A stretch of DNA of 55,263 nucleotides from a bacterium (GTDB lineage: Bacteria; Auribacterota; UBA3054). Positions 1 to 7,366 of the stretch are shown one piece after another (within the stretch, counting starts at the first letter, position 1; each line of letters opens with the position of its first letter). The DNA lies in contig JAGCTE010000065.1 in NCBI GenBank assembly GCA_017963805.1, positions 1 to 55,263 on the forward strand, read 5' to 3'. The notes under the pieces were generated by a model. It had not been told where the DNA came from and did not search any database. It saw only the letters and a list, made by a program, of their open reading frames with translations. The position numbers and the translations under genes were made by a program.

Positions 1-111
1 AAAAAGAGAGTCCCCTAAACTTCGGAAGTTTTGGAATTCCTGGAGTTCGTGGAGACTCCCTCTAAGCGCGGCATTCTTTTCGGCCAGCTGGGCCGCCGCG
101 ATTAATTGTTG
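1..111. other. non-coding tail after cysK
   Basis: Sequence downstream of the minus-strand thiol operon. Read on the minus strand, an imperfect inverted repeat (arms about 51-62 and 6-15, with bulges and a long loop) is followed by five T, so it could be a weak Rho-independent terminator. The frame following the cysK stop stays open to the window edge but has no start codon or ribosome binding site, so no gene is called. Confidence 0.3.
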
Positions 112-1044
<933 letters not shown>

Positions 1045-1062
1045 GGTTTTTCTCCTGTATTT

Positions 1063-1824
1063 TTAAATGTTGATAGCGTTGGTTATGTTGGCGTAGTTTA
1101 AGTTGGGTACGAAGATCTCGTTGTGCGCGTGTCCGCGGAAGACCTTTTTACCGTTGTGGAAGGCGAAGAGCTGGGAAAGCGGGAAGTCTTCCCAAGTTCC
1201 GTCGTCCAAAGGCGTCGTGGCGAAGACGAAGCTGTTGTCCTCGTGCTTGTAACACAATGAATTGTTCATGTTCTTGTGAACGTAGAGCAGTTCCCCGTCG
1301 AAGATGAGAAGGTTCAGCTTGTTGCGGTGGGAGAGTTTTCTCACCGCCTCGTCCACTATGTCGAAGCGCTTCCTGGCGCTGAGGGTTTTCCTGCTTTGCG
1401 CCTTGTTAACTTCGTCGATTATGAAGAGCAGTATTCTTTCGGAGTCCGTCTCGCCCTCCTGGAGGCCGAGGAACTTCGTCAGGTATTTGCCGGAATAGAC
1501 GGTGCCGTTGTGGGCCACGGTCCATTCGCGCCCCGTGGAGTCTTTGCCGCGGAAGGGATGGCAGTTCTCGGCTTTGATGGAGCCTATGGTGGCGAATCTT
1601 ATGTGGGCCACAAGGTTGTTCTGCGGGGCGAGATGGTCGAGCGTGTCCCTGAGAGTTTCGCTTTTATAGGCCGCGATTGGCTCTTTTATGAGGTCGAACA
1701 TTTCCCCGCCGCTTTTCAAAAGCCCCCAGCCGTGGGGAAACTTTTGGCTGTGGCTTAGGAAAGCCTCGAGGTAAGGCCTGACGTTCAAGGGTTCGTGGGA
1801 GGAGATTCCAAGCAGTTCGCACAT
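1063..1824 (-). CDS. class II glutamine amidotransferase-like protein (YafJ/EgtC type)
   Basis: The protein begins MCELLGIS, so the catalytic Cys2 becomes the N-terminal nucleophile after Met removal, as in GATase type 4 Ntn-hydrolases. The motifs VAHIRFATIG, NCHPF and TVAHNGT are those of the YafJ family. At 253 residues it is a stand-alone amidohydrolase without a synthetase domain. A strong SD (GGGAGGG) precedes the ATG, which lies right after the stop of the upstream ligase gene, so translation is coupled. In actinobacteria a relative (EgtC) removes a gamma-glutamyl group during ergothioneine synthesis. Here the flanking glutamate-cysteine ligase-like genes suggest the same chemistry, cleaving a gamma-glutamyl bond, but EgtB and EgtD are absent and the substrate is unknown. 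Confidence 0.85.
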   Translation of the reverse strand: MCELLGISSHEPLNVRPYLEAFLSHSQKFPHGWGLLKSGGEMFDLIKEPIAAYKSETLRDTLDHLAPQNNLVAHIRFATIGSIKAENCHPFRGKDSTGREWTVAHNGTVYSGKYLTKFLGLQEGETDSERILLFIIDEVNKAQSRKTLSARKRFDIVDEAVRKLSHRNKLNLLIFDGELLYVHKNMNNSLCYKHEDNSFVFATTPLDDGTWEDFPLSQLFAFHNGKKVFRGHAHNEIFVPNLNYANITNAINI

Positions 1825-1825
1825 G

Positions 1826-3019
1826 TCATTTCCCTCCCAGTTTTCTTATGTTGTCCAAAGAGGAGCCGACGGCTTCCCTCACTTTTTCGCAGAGCCGTTT
1901 GCCTGCCAGTTTTTCCTTTTCATAAGCGATGACTTTTTTAATTTCCTCCTTTTCCGGGAAAGCGGAGTAATAACGCTCCATTTTAGCGAGGATGTCGAGC
2001 GCGGCCTCGATTATCGGCTTCTTTCCGATCCTGACGTTTTTGAGGTCGTAGAGGGCGGCGTTCTGGTGGTTCTTGACGGCTTCCTGCTGCAGCGCCTTGG
2101 TGAAGCGGAAATCTTTTTCAGAGAGAAGATAAATAGCGAGAAGATGGGCGAAATCCAGATCCTTTTCCGCTATGCCCAGTTTTTCCAAGGGATCAAGGTC
2201 GAACATCCTCAGTTCGATGTGGTCGATGCCGGTTTTTTCGAGATTTTCCGGGGAGTTCTCGCCCCTGGGCTTGATCCTGACGGGAAGGTACAGCTCGTGG
2301 GCGGAGTAGAGCGCGCCGCTTCTGACGTAAGCCTGGGCGCTCTTGACATAGTTTTTTACGGACGAGTAATCCAAGACCGGCACGAAGGTGTTCCAGTAGC
2401 CCTTGCTTCCGCTTCTCGGGGAGGCGTAAGCGTTGAGCGCGAGGCCTTGCTTTCCGCTTTTGTCGAAGGAGCGGTCGTAAACGGGGCTGGCGGCCGTCAG
2501 AAGGACAAGAAGCCAGCTGTGCTTTGAAAGCTGCCTGAAGAGCCTGAGGTAAAGTTCGTCTTTGGATTCGCTTTGCGAATCAAGAAATTCTTCCCTGAAA
2601 GAGAAGTTGAAATGGATGCCGGAATAGAGCATCAGCCTTTTGCCGTAGCGCTTTTCAAGGAAGGCCCGGTAGTCGTATTCAAAGGAAAACTTGCCTTTGT
2701 ATTTGGCTATGGGTATTTCATCCTCGCTCTCAAAGAAGGGCGGGTTGGAATAAAGCCACAAGCTCTCGCCCGTTTCGGCGAGCCTTTTTCTGGCGTAGGC
2801 GTCCAGCTTCCCCAGGGCTTTCAGGGCGTCCTTTACGGAATCGCAGACCGGCGTGATTATTTCCAGCTGGTTCTCGCAGAAATCCCTGGAAAGGCGCTTC
2901 GATCTGAAAGAATGCGGCGACCTGGCGAGGCGGCCGTTGCCGTCGATGCGCAGAGACTCCCTCTCGAGACCGAAAAAGCCTTTCAATATGTCGCTTTTTA
3001 TCTTCATTATATCGTTCAT
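1826..3019 (-). CDS. glutamate-cysteine ligase-like protein (GshA type)
   Basis: The N-terminal GLERESLRI followed by SPHSFRSKRLSRDFCENQLE and IITPV matches the opening ATP/glutamate-binding region of proteobacterial GshA and of the GshA half of GshAB/GshF. At 397 residues it is shorter than E. coli GshA (about 518), so C-terminal parts are reduced. No ATP-grasp glutathione synthetase domain is attached. Predicted role: ATP-dependent joining of glutamate to cysteine or another amine in the cytoplasm. It sits in the thiol operon directly after a second, unrelated ligase-type gene (GCS2 family), with the ATG only a few bases after that gene's stop. No SD is obvious, and an alternative Met lies at residue 5. 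Family moderately sure; exact substrate unknown. Confidence 0.8.
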   Translation of the reverse strand: MNDIMKIKSDILKGFFGLERESLRIDGNGRLARSPHSFRSKRLSRDFCENQLEIITPVCDSVKDALKALGKLDAYARKRLAETGESLWLYSNPPFFESEDEIPIAKYKGKFSFEYDYRAFLEKRYGKRLMLYSGIHFNFSFREEFLDSQSESKDELYLRLFRQLSKHSWLLVLLTAASPVYDRSFDKSGKQGLALNAYASPRSGSKGYWNTFVPVLDYSSVKNYVKSAQAYVRSGALYSAHELYLPVRIKPRGENSPENLEKTGIDHIELRMFDLDPLEKLGIAEKDLDFAHLLAIYLLSEKDFRFTKALQQEAVKNHQNAALYDLKNVRIGKKPIIEAALDILAKMERYYSAFPEKEEIKKVIAYEKEKLAGKRLCEKVREAVGSSLDNIRKLGGK

Positions 3020-3022
3020 CTA

Positions 3023-4408
3023 TTATAGCACCGAGTAACGTTCGACATAGTCTTCCAGCCGCCAGCCCTGGGAAATGCCCTCCAGCATGTCTTTGGCGGG
3101 GTTGGAAAGGCGCTCCGCCCGGCAAAAGAGAGGGGAAAGGAAGACCTCTTCCCCGAATCCCCTCTTCCTAAGGCCGTCTTCCGCCAGGGAAAGGATCTTT
3201 ATGAGCTGGCCCCTTAATTTTTGCCTGTCGACAAAATCTGGCAGGACCTTTTTTGAAAAAAGATGCTGCAGCCTGTCGGCGTTTTGGGAGCGGCCGTAGA
3301 CGACGCGGTCTTTTTCCAGCAGCTCTTTGAGTTCGGGCAGCTTTTCCAAAAGGCCGGTGTGGAAGGCGGCGATGGTCATGCTGTCCTTTATGGGCTGGCA
3401 GCAGGCGCTCCTGTATTCCACTGTGCCGCGGAAAGTCAGATCCTCTAGTTTGAAAGTCCTCAAATATTTGATGTCCTCGAGCCTCGGTTCAAGGGCTTTC
3501 GCGCGGTAGCGCTGTCCGTCGTAATATTTTCCTATGACTTTGTCCCTTTTGAAATATTCCCTGATAGGCACAGGGGAAAAGTCGAAGTATTTGCCGTCCC
3601 GCTCCGCGCAGTAGATGCTGGTCTCCCCGATGTAGGAAACAAGCTCGTCCACGCTTTTCAAAGGCTCGTTGAAAAGCCCGACGTTCTTTTTGTTGTAGCC
3701 GTGCATGCTCTCTTCCCAGAAAATGTTTCTGGAGCAGAGCAGATCGGGGTACTCCTTCGAAGGGGAGTTGGCGAACAAAAGGACTTTGTAAGGCTCAAGA
3801 CGCCCGAAAACGTTAAGGACGTCGACAAGGGAATCATATTCCACGTCCAGCTGAACCTGCGAGGCGCTCGTGAAAGTGCCGAAGTCCGGGCGGGCGTGAA
3901 AGCGCCTCCCCTTTTCCCCAAGGTGCTCTTTGTAGGACCTTAAGTAATGCAGAAGCATTCTGTAGCGCTCGCTGGGTATGGGATAGTTGTGGTTGATGTC
4001 GCAGTGAGGATTGATGCCCATGCCTGTCACGGCATACCCGCGCCGGCGCAGGTGTTTGTCAACGTAGGCGTAATATTTGTCGAAGCTTTCCTTTATCTCG
4101 AAGATCGTCCGGCGCCTGCCCATTGAGAACTCAAGGTTGGAATAGCTGCAGTCGAAAGAAAGCGAATCGCCGCTTTTCTCTTCGATCAGATTGTAGGGAT
4201 TTCCCTCGCTGTCCCTGGAGGCGACCTTGAAGGAGAAGCGTTTGCGGAAAGCTTCGGCCATTTTGTGCGTCAGATCTTCCTCCACCGGCTTTTTGGCCAG
4301 ATTTATGATCGGCATCTCTATCTCGATGCCGATGTATTCCCCGCGTTTTTTCCGCGTGGGGGCGATATATTTTTTGTAAATGGCTTCGTCGATGGCTGGC
4401 TGTTTCAT
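3023..4408 (-). CDS. glutamate-cysteine ligase family 2 (GCS2-like) protein
   Basis: First gene of the thiol operon, 461 residues. The N-terminal GIEIEMPI (glutamate-binding strand), DCSYSNLEFSMG, GMGINPHCD and SASQVQLDVEYD motifs, and the later LCSRNIFWEESMHGYN block, fit the GCS2/plant-type glutamate-cysteine ligase superfamily, which also contains EgtA and YbdK. Expected reaction: ATP-dependent gamma-glutamyl amide formation, probably with cysteine given the cysK neighbour. The start is supported by AGGGAGG just upstream. Having this next to a GshA-type ligase in one operon is unusual: one may make gamma-glutamylcysteine and the other a second gamma-glutamyl bond, but that is inference. 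Confidence 0.8.
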   Translation of the reverse strand: MKQPAIDEAIYKKYIAPTRKKRGEYIGIEIEMPIINLAKKPVEEDLTHKMAEAFRKRFSFKVASRDSEGNPYNLIEEKSGDSLSFDCSYSNLEFSMGRRRTIFEIKESFDKYYAYVDKHLRRRGYAVTGMGINPHCDINHNYPIPSERYRMLLHYLRSYKEHLGEKGRRFHARPDFGTFTSASQVQLDVEYDSLVDVLNVFGRLEPYKVLLFANSPSKEYPDLLCSRNIFWEESMHGYNKKNVGLFNEPLKSVDELVSYIGETSIYCAERDGKYFDFSPVPIREYFKRDKVIGKYYDGQRYRAKALEPRLEDIKYLRTFKLEDLTFRGTVEYRSACCQPIKDSMTIAAFHTGLLEKLPELKELLEKDRVVYGRSQNADRLQHLFSKKVLPDFVDRQKLRGQLIKILSLAEDGLRKRGFGEEVFLSPLFCRAERLSNPAKDMLEGISQGWRLEDYVERYSVL

Positions 4409-4467
4409 GGCGTCCCTCCCTTGAGCCGCCGGTTTCCCGGCCGGTCCTCCATTTTTAAGAGGACATC

Positions 4468-4496
4468 ATTATACACATATTCACATACTATGTCAA
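4468..4496 (-). promoter_or_regulatory. consensus sigma70 promoter of thiol operon
   Basis: On the minus strand TTGACA (4496-4491) and TATAAT (4473-4468) are separated by exactly 17 bases, a perfect consensus promoter. Transcription would start near 4461, leaving a leader of about 50 bases before the GCS2-like gene. So strong a promoter implies repression, consistent with the overlapping palindrome. Confidence 0.88.
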
Positions 4497-4501
4497 TATG
4501 T
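4475..4501. promoter_or_regulatory. 27-bp palindromic operator, probable Rrf2 site
   Basis: Nested inverted repeat centred on 4488: outer arms ACATATT / AATATGT and inner arms ACATA / TATGT, with a single C/C mismatch on each side of the axis. It covers the -35 box and spacer of the thiol-operon promoter and lies about 75 bp before the divergent Rrf2 gene. Rrf2 proteins bind dyads of this size as dimers, so this is the natural operator for the neighbouring regulator and could also give autoregulation. Confidence 0.75.
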
Positions 4502-4526
4502 AAATAAAGGCAGGCGGGCAGAGGGC

Positions 4527-4556
4527 TGGCACATTTGCCTACTATTTTGATATACT
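4527..4556 (+). promoter_or_regulatory. promoter of rrf2-type regulator
   Basis: TGGCAC (4527-4532), an 18-base spacer and TATACT (4551-4556) preceded by TTTTGA, which gives an extended -10 (TGnTATACT). The start would lie near 4563, 14 bases before the ATG. Confidence 0.6.
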
Positions 4557-4576
4557 TTCTGGAAAAGGAGCGGAAT

Positions 4577-4972
4577 ATGATATCGACAAAAGGAAGATAC
4601 GCCATACGCTTGATGGTCGATCTGGCGCGCCAGGAAAAAGAGCGTTTCACGCCGCTTTGCGAAGTGGCGGACCGTCAGTGCATCTCGAAACTGTACCTTG
4701 AGATCATCCTGAAGAAGCTGGTGGCGGCCAAATATCTTGTCGGCAAGAGCGGCAAAAGCGGCGGCTACAAGCTGACGAAAGATCCGAAAAAGATAACCGT
4801 CCTGGAGATATTGGAGCTGATGGAAGGGACAGTGGCGCCTGTGGCCTGCCTTGCGAAAGGAGCCGCGCCCTGCGCCTTCCGGAAAAAATGCTCCACCATC
4901 GCCATGTGGACGGAATACGACAAAATGACCAAAGAGTTTTTCGGCAAAAGAACGATCGCCGATCTTACATGA
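4577..4972 (+). CDS. Rrf2 family transcriptional regulator with three cysteines
   Basis: 131-residue winged-helix regulator. MISTKGRYAIRLMVDLA and GGYKLTKDP are hallmark Rrf2 sequences (helix-turn-helix at about 25-50, wing at about 60-70). Start at ATG 4577 with AAAAGGAG upstream; the longer reading from a TTG at 4535 lacks family similarity. The C-terminal loop has C91-x7-C99-x5-C105, the spacing class used by IscR/NsrR-type members to bind an Fe-S cluster, whereas CymR-type members lack these cysteines. It is divergent from the cysteine/gamma-glutamyl operon, with a palindrome between, so it probably represses that operon in response to Fe-S, oxidative or thiol status. The 3' end overlaps the convergent glycosyltransferase gene by 8 bases. 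Confidence 0.92.
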   Translation: MISTKGRYAIRLMVDLARQEKERFTPLCEVADRQCISKLYLEIILKKLVAAKYLVGKSGKSGGYKLTKDPKKITVLEILELMEGTVAPVACLAKGAAPCAFRKKCSTIAMWTEYDKMTKEFFGKRTIADLT

Positions 4973-6089
4973 TCTTTTTGTAGACCTCCATGGTGCCGCT
5001 TACCATGGATCCTATGCTGTAATCCGAGACGTCGCTTTTAAGAGCGCCCTCTTTCAGCTTCGCGAGCAGGGCGGGATCGTTCGCCAGACGTTCCAGGAGC
5101 GTTTTTAAGGCCCGTTCGTCGCCAATCGGGAAGAGGAAGCCGTTCACTCCGTCGATCACCGCTTCCGCGGCTCCTCCGGCCCTGGAAGAGACAACGGGGA
5201 TGCCTTCCGCCAGCGCCTGTATCAGAACCCGGGCCAGACCTTCCCTAAAGGAAGCGTGCACAAGCGCGTCGCCGGCCGCGAGCAGTTCCGGGATCTCGCC
5301 CGGCGCGGCCTGGCCGTAAAAGATGACTTTTCCTTTGCGTTCCTTTTCCGCGGCGTCTTGCAGTTCTTCCTGCAAGGGTCCGCCGCCTATTAGGAGAAGC
5401 TTGGCGTTTTCGGGGAGCGCTCTTAGAATTTCCGGCGCGCCTTTCCGGGGGAAAAGCCTGGTTACGGCTACGAAAAGCAGTTCCTTGGGGGCGACGCCCA
5501 GTTTCCGCCGGCTCTCGGAGCGCAGACCTTTGGCGTTTTGGAAAGCTGCGAGGTCGCTGCCGGACCGCACGGTGTGGTAGAGTTCCTTTTTTCCGATGCC
5601 GGCCTGGAGCGCCTGGTCAGCCATGGCGTCGCAGACCGTTATGATCGCGTCGGAAACGCGGGCGGCCTTTTTTTCAGCGGCGATAAAGATCTTGTTTTTG
5701 AGCGCGCTTTGAAATTCGTCGAAAGCCAAGCCGTGGATGGTGTGGACTATTTTGGCTTTCGTTTTCGCCTCGGCGGCCGCCAGCCTTCCTATGATCCCGG
5801 CTTTCGAAGAGTGGGTGTGGATGACGTCGAAGGAATTTTCGCGGAAATATTTTTTCAGGTCATAATAAGCCTTGATGTCCCAATAGGGCGAAAGGGCGCG
5901 CCTAAGGCCGGGAAGCGTTTCCTCTTTGAGGCCGGAAAGGTCGGCTAAAAAGCGGCTCTCCCCGTTCAGTTCGGGGCCGTGCAAAAGCGTTACCTCGTGG
6001 CCGAGCTTGGCCTGGCCTAAGGCGGTGTAGACCGTGTTCTCCTGGGCTCCGCCCTGGATAAGGCGAGTTATGACGTGGCAGATCTTCAT
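4965..6089 (-). CDS. glycosyltransferase family 4
   Basis: 374 residues with a GT-B fold: N-terminal GGAQENTV loop after MKICHVITRL, an acceptor-side HTHSSKAG motif and a C-terminal donor-site EX7E-type segment (REGLARVLIQALAEG). It transfers a sugar from a nucleotide-sugar donor at the cytoplasmic face, probably for cell-surface glycan. It is the last gene of the dsbD-asmA-hflX run, its ATG overlapping the hflX stop by four bases. The substrate cannot be read from sequence. It lies far from the main polysaccharide locus at 32-48 kb, so a link to it is possible but not shown. Confidence 0.9.
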   Translation of the reverse strand: MKICHVITRLIQGGAQENTVYTALGQAKLGHEVTLLHGPELNGESRFLADLSGLKEETLPGLRRALSPYWDIKAYYDLKKYFRENSFDVIHTHSSKAGIIGRLAAAEAKTKAKIVHTIHGLAFDEFQSALKNKIFIAAEKKAARVSDAIITVCDAMADQALQAGIGKKELYHTVRSGSDLAAFQNAKGLRSESRRKLGVAPKELLFVAVTRLFPRKGAPEILRALPENAKLLLIGGGPLQEELQDAAEKERKGKVIFYGQAAPGEIPELLAAGDALVHASFREGLARVLIQALAEGIPVVSSRAGGAAEAVIDGVNGFLFPIGDERALKTLLERLANDPALLAKLKEGALKSDVSDYSIGSMVSGTMEVYKKIM

Positions 6090-7366
6090 TCTTCGCTTTT
6101 CTTTTCGCGGTAAGGGAAATATTCCGCCCGGAGGTCCTTGGGGATCTCGGCTTCCAAACGGATGGCGTCCTCGTCGTAGCTGAGGTTTTTGACCGTGGAG
6201 CGGGCGTAGAGTTTGGCGACCAGATCTCCTCTGTCGGGAGGAAGGACAAGCCTGGCCCAGGGGCGCGGGGCTTTCCTCTTTTCGACGATCGCGTCCATAA
6301 GCGCTTTGAAGCCGTCCTTTTCCCTGGCGGAAATGAAGAGCGCCTCGGGGAATTTCGCTTTCAGCTCGTGATAGCGGGCGAAGGAAAGCATGTCTTTCTT
6401 GTTAAGGACCAGCACGCGGGGGTTGTTTTGGGCGCCGATCTCGGCCAGAACGTTGTCGACAGCCTCTATCTGCTCCTCGGTGTCGGGGGCGGAGGCGTCC
6501 GCCACGTGGACGACGACGTCCGCTTTCTCGGCTTCCTCAAGCGTCGCTTTGAAAGCCTCCACCAGAGTGTGCGGCAGATGGCGGATGAAGCCCACGGTGT
6601 CGATGAAGATGAAGCGCTCGTTGTTTGGGGCGTTGTAGACGCGGGAAGTCGGGTCAAGGGTGGCGAAGAGCTTGTTCTCCACCAAAACGTCCGCCCCTGT
6701 CAGGGCGTTCATGAGCGTGGATTTCCCGGCGTTGGTGTAGCCGACTAAAGCTACGGCGGTCTCGCGGCTCTTCTGGCGCGCCTTGCGCTGGAGCGTGCGG
6801 TCTTTCCTGACGATCTCGAGTTCCTCTCTCAAATGCTGCAGCCTTTTGTGCGCTTTCCTTTTGTCCAATTCCAGCTGCGTTTCGCCCGGGCCTTTGGTGC
6901 CGGCGCCGGCGTATTGGCGGGAAAGGTGCGACCACATGCCGGTCAGCCTCGGAAGAAGGTAGGCGAGCTGGGCGCACTCCACCTGGAGTTTGCCTTCCCT
7001 TGTTCTGGCCCTTTGCGCGAAGATCTCAAGTATAAGCCCGGTGCGGTCCATGATCTTGGCCTGCAGCTCGTCCTCCAGGTTCTTGTGCTGGGCGTTCGTA
7101 AGCTCCGTGTCGAAGATGAAAAGATGCAAATCGGGATGCTCCGCGCCCAGTTCCTTTATTTCCTTGACCTTGCCGGAACCGACGTAGGTGGCCGGGTTGA
7201 TGTCCCTGAGCTTGACTTCCAGGGTCCTTACGACTTCTAGTCCGGCCGTGTCGGCCAGGGCCTTCAGCTCCTCGAAGCTGACGTCCAAGCCTTCCTGGTC
7301 ATTTGGAAAGCCGATGAGGAAGGCTTGCTCTTTCGGGATCTCCGTGGAGTAGGTCTTCTGCTTCAT
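6086..7366 (-). CDS. hflX: GTPase HflX
   Basis: 426 residues, the usual HflX length. The N-terminal HflX domain (AFLIGF, ATYVGSGKVKEI, FDTELT) and linker (GPGETQLELDKR) are followed by a GTPase domain with P-loop GYTNAGKSTLMN, G3 DTVGFIRHLP and G4 NKKD. HflX binds the 50S subunit and splits stalled ribosomes in stress. The gene overlaps the AsmA-like gene upstream and the glycosyltransferase downstream by 1-4 bases, so it is co-translated with envelope genes; a functional connection is not evident. Confidence 0.97.
   Translation of the reverse strand: MKQKTYSTEIPKEQAFLIGFPNDQEGLDVSFEELKALADTAGLEVVRTLEVKLRDINPATYVGSGKVKEIKELGAEHPDLHLFIFDTELTNAQHKNLEDELQAKIMDRTGLILEIFAQRARTREGKLQVECAQLAYLLPRLTGMWSHLSRQYAGAGTKGPGETQLELDKRKAHKRLQHLREELEIVRKDRTLQRKARQKSRETAVALVGYTNAGKSTLMNALTGADVLVENKLFATLDPTSRVYNAPNNERFIFIDTVGFIRHLPHTLVEAFKATLEEAEKADVVVHVADASAPDTEEQIEAVDNVLAEIGAQNNPRVLVLNKKDMLSFARYHELKAKFPEALFISAREKDGFKALMDAIVEKRKAPRPWARLVLPPDRGDLVAKLYARSTVKNLSYDEDAIRLEAEIPKDLRAEYFPYREKKSEE

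Noticed and set aside
1..111. Partial gene after cysK on the minus strand
   Set aside because: Frame is open but has no start codon or ribosome binding site, and shows imperfect inverted repeats.
4527..4542. sigma54 promoter (TGGCAC...TTGC)
   Set aside because: The distance between GG and GC is too short for the -24/-12 rule; an extended -10 sigma70 reading fits better.
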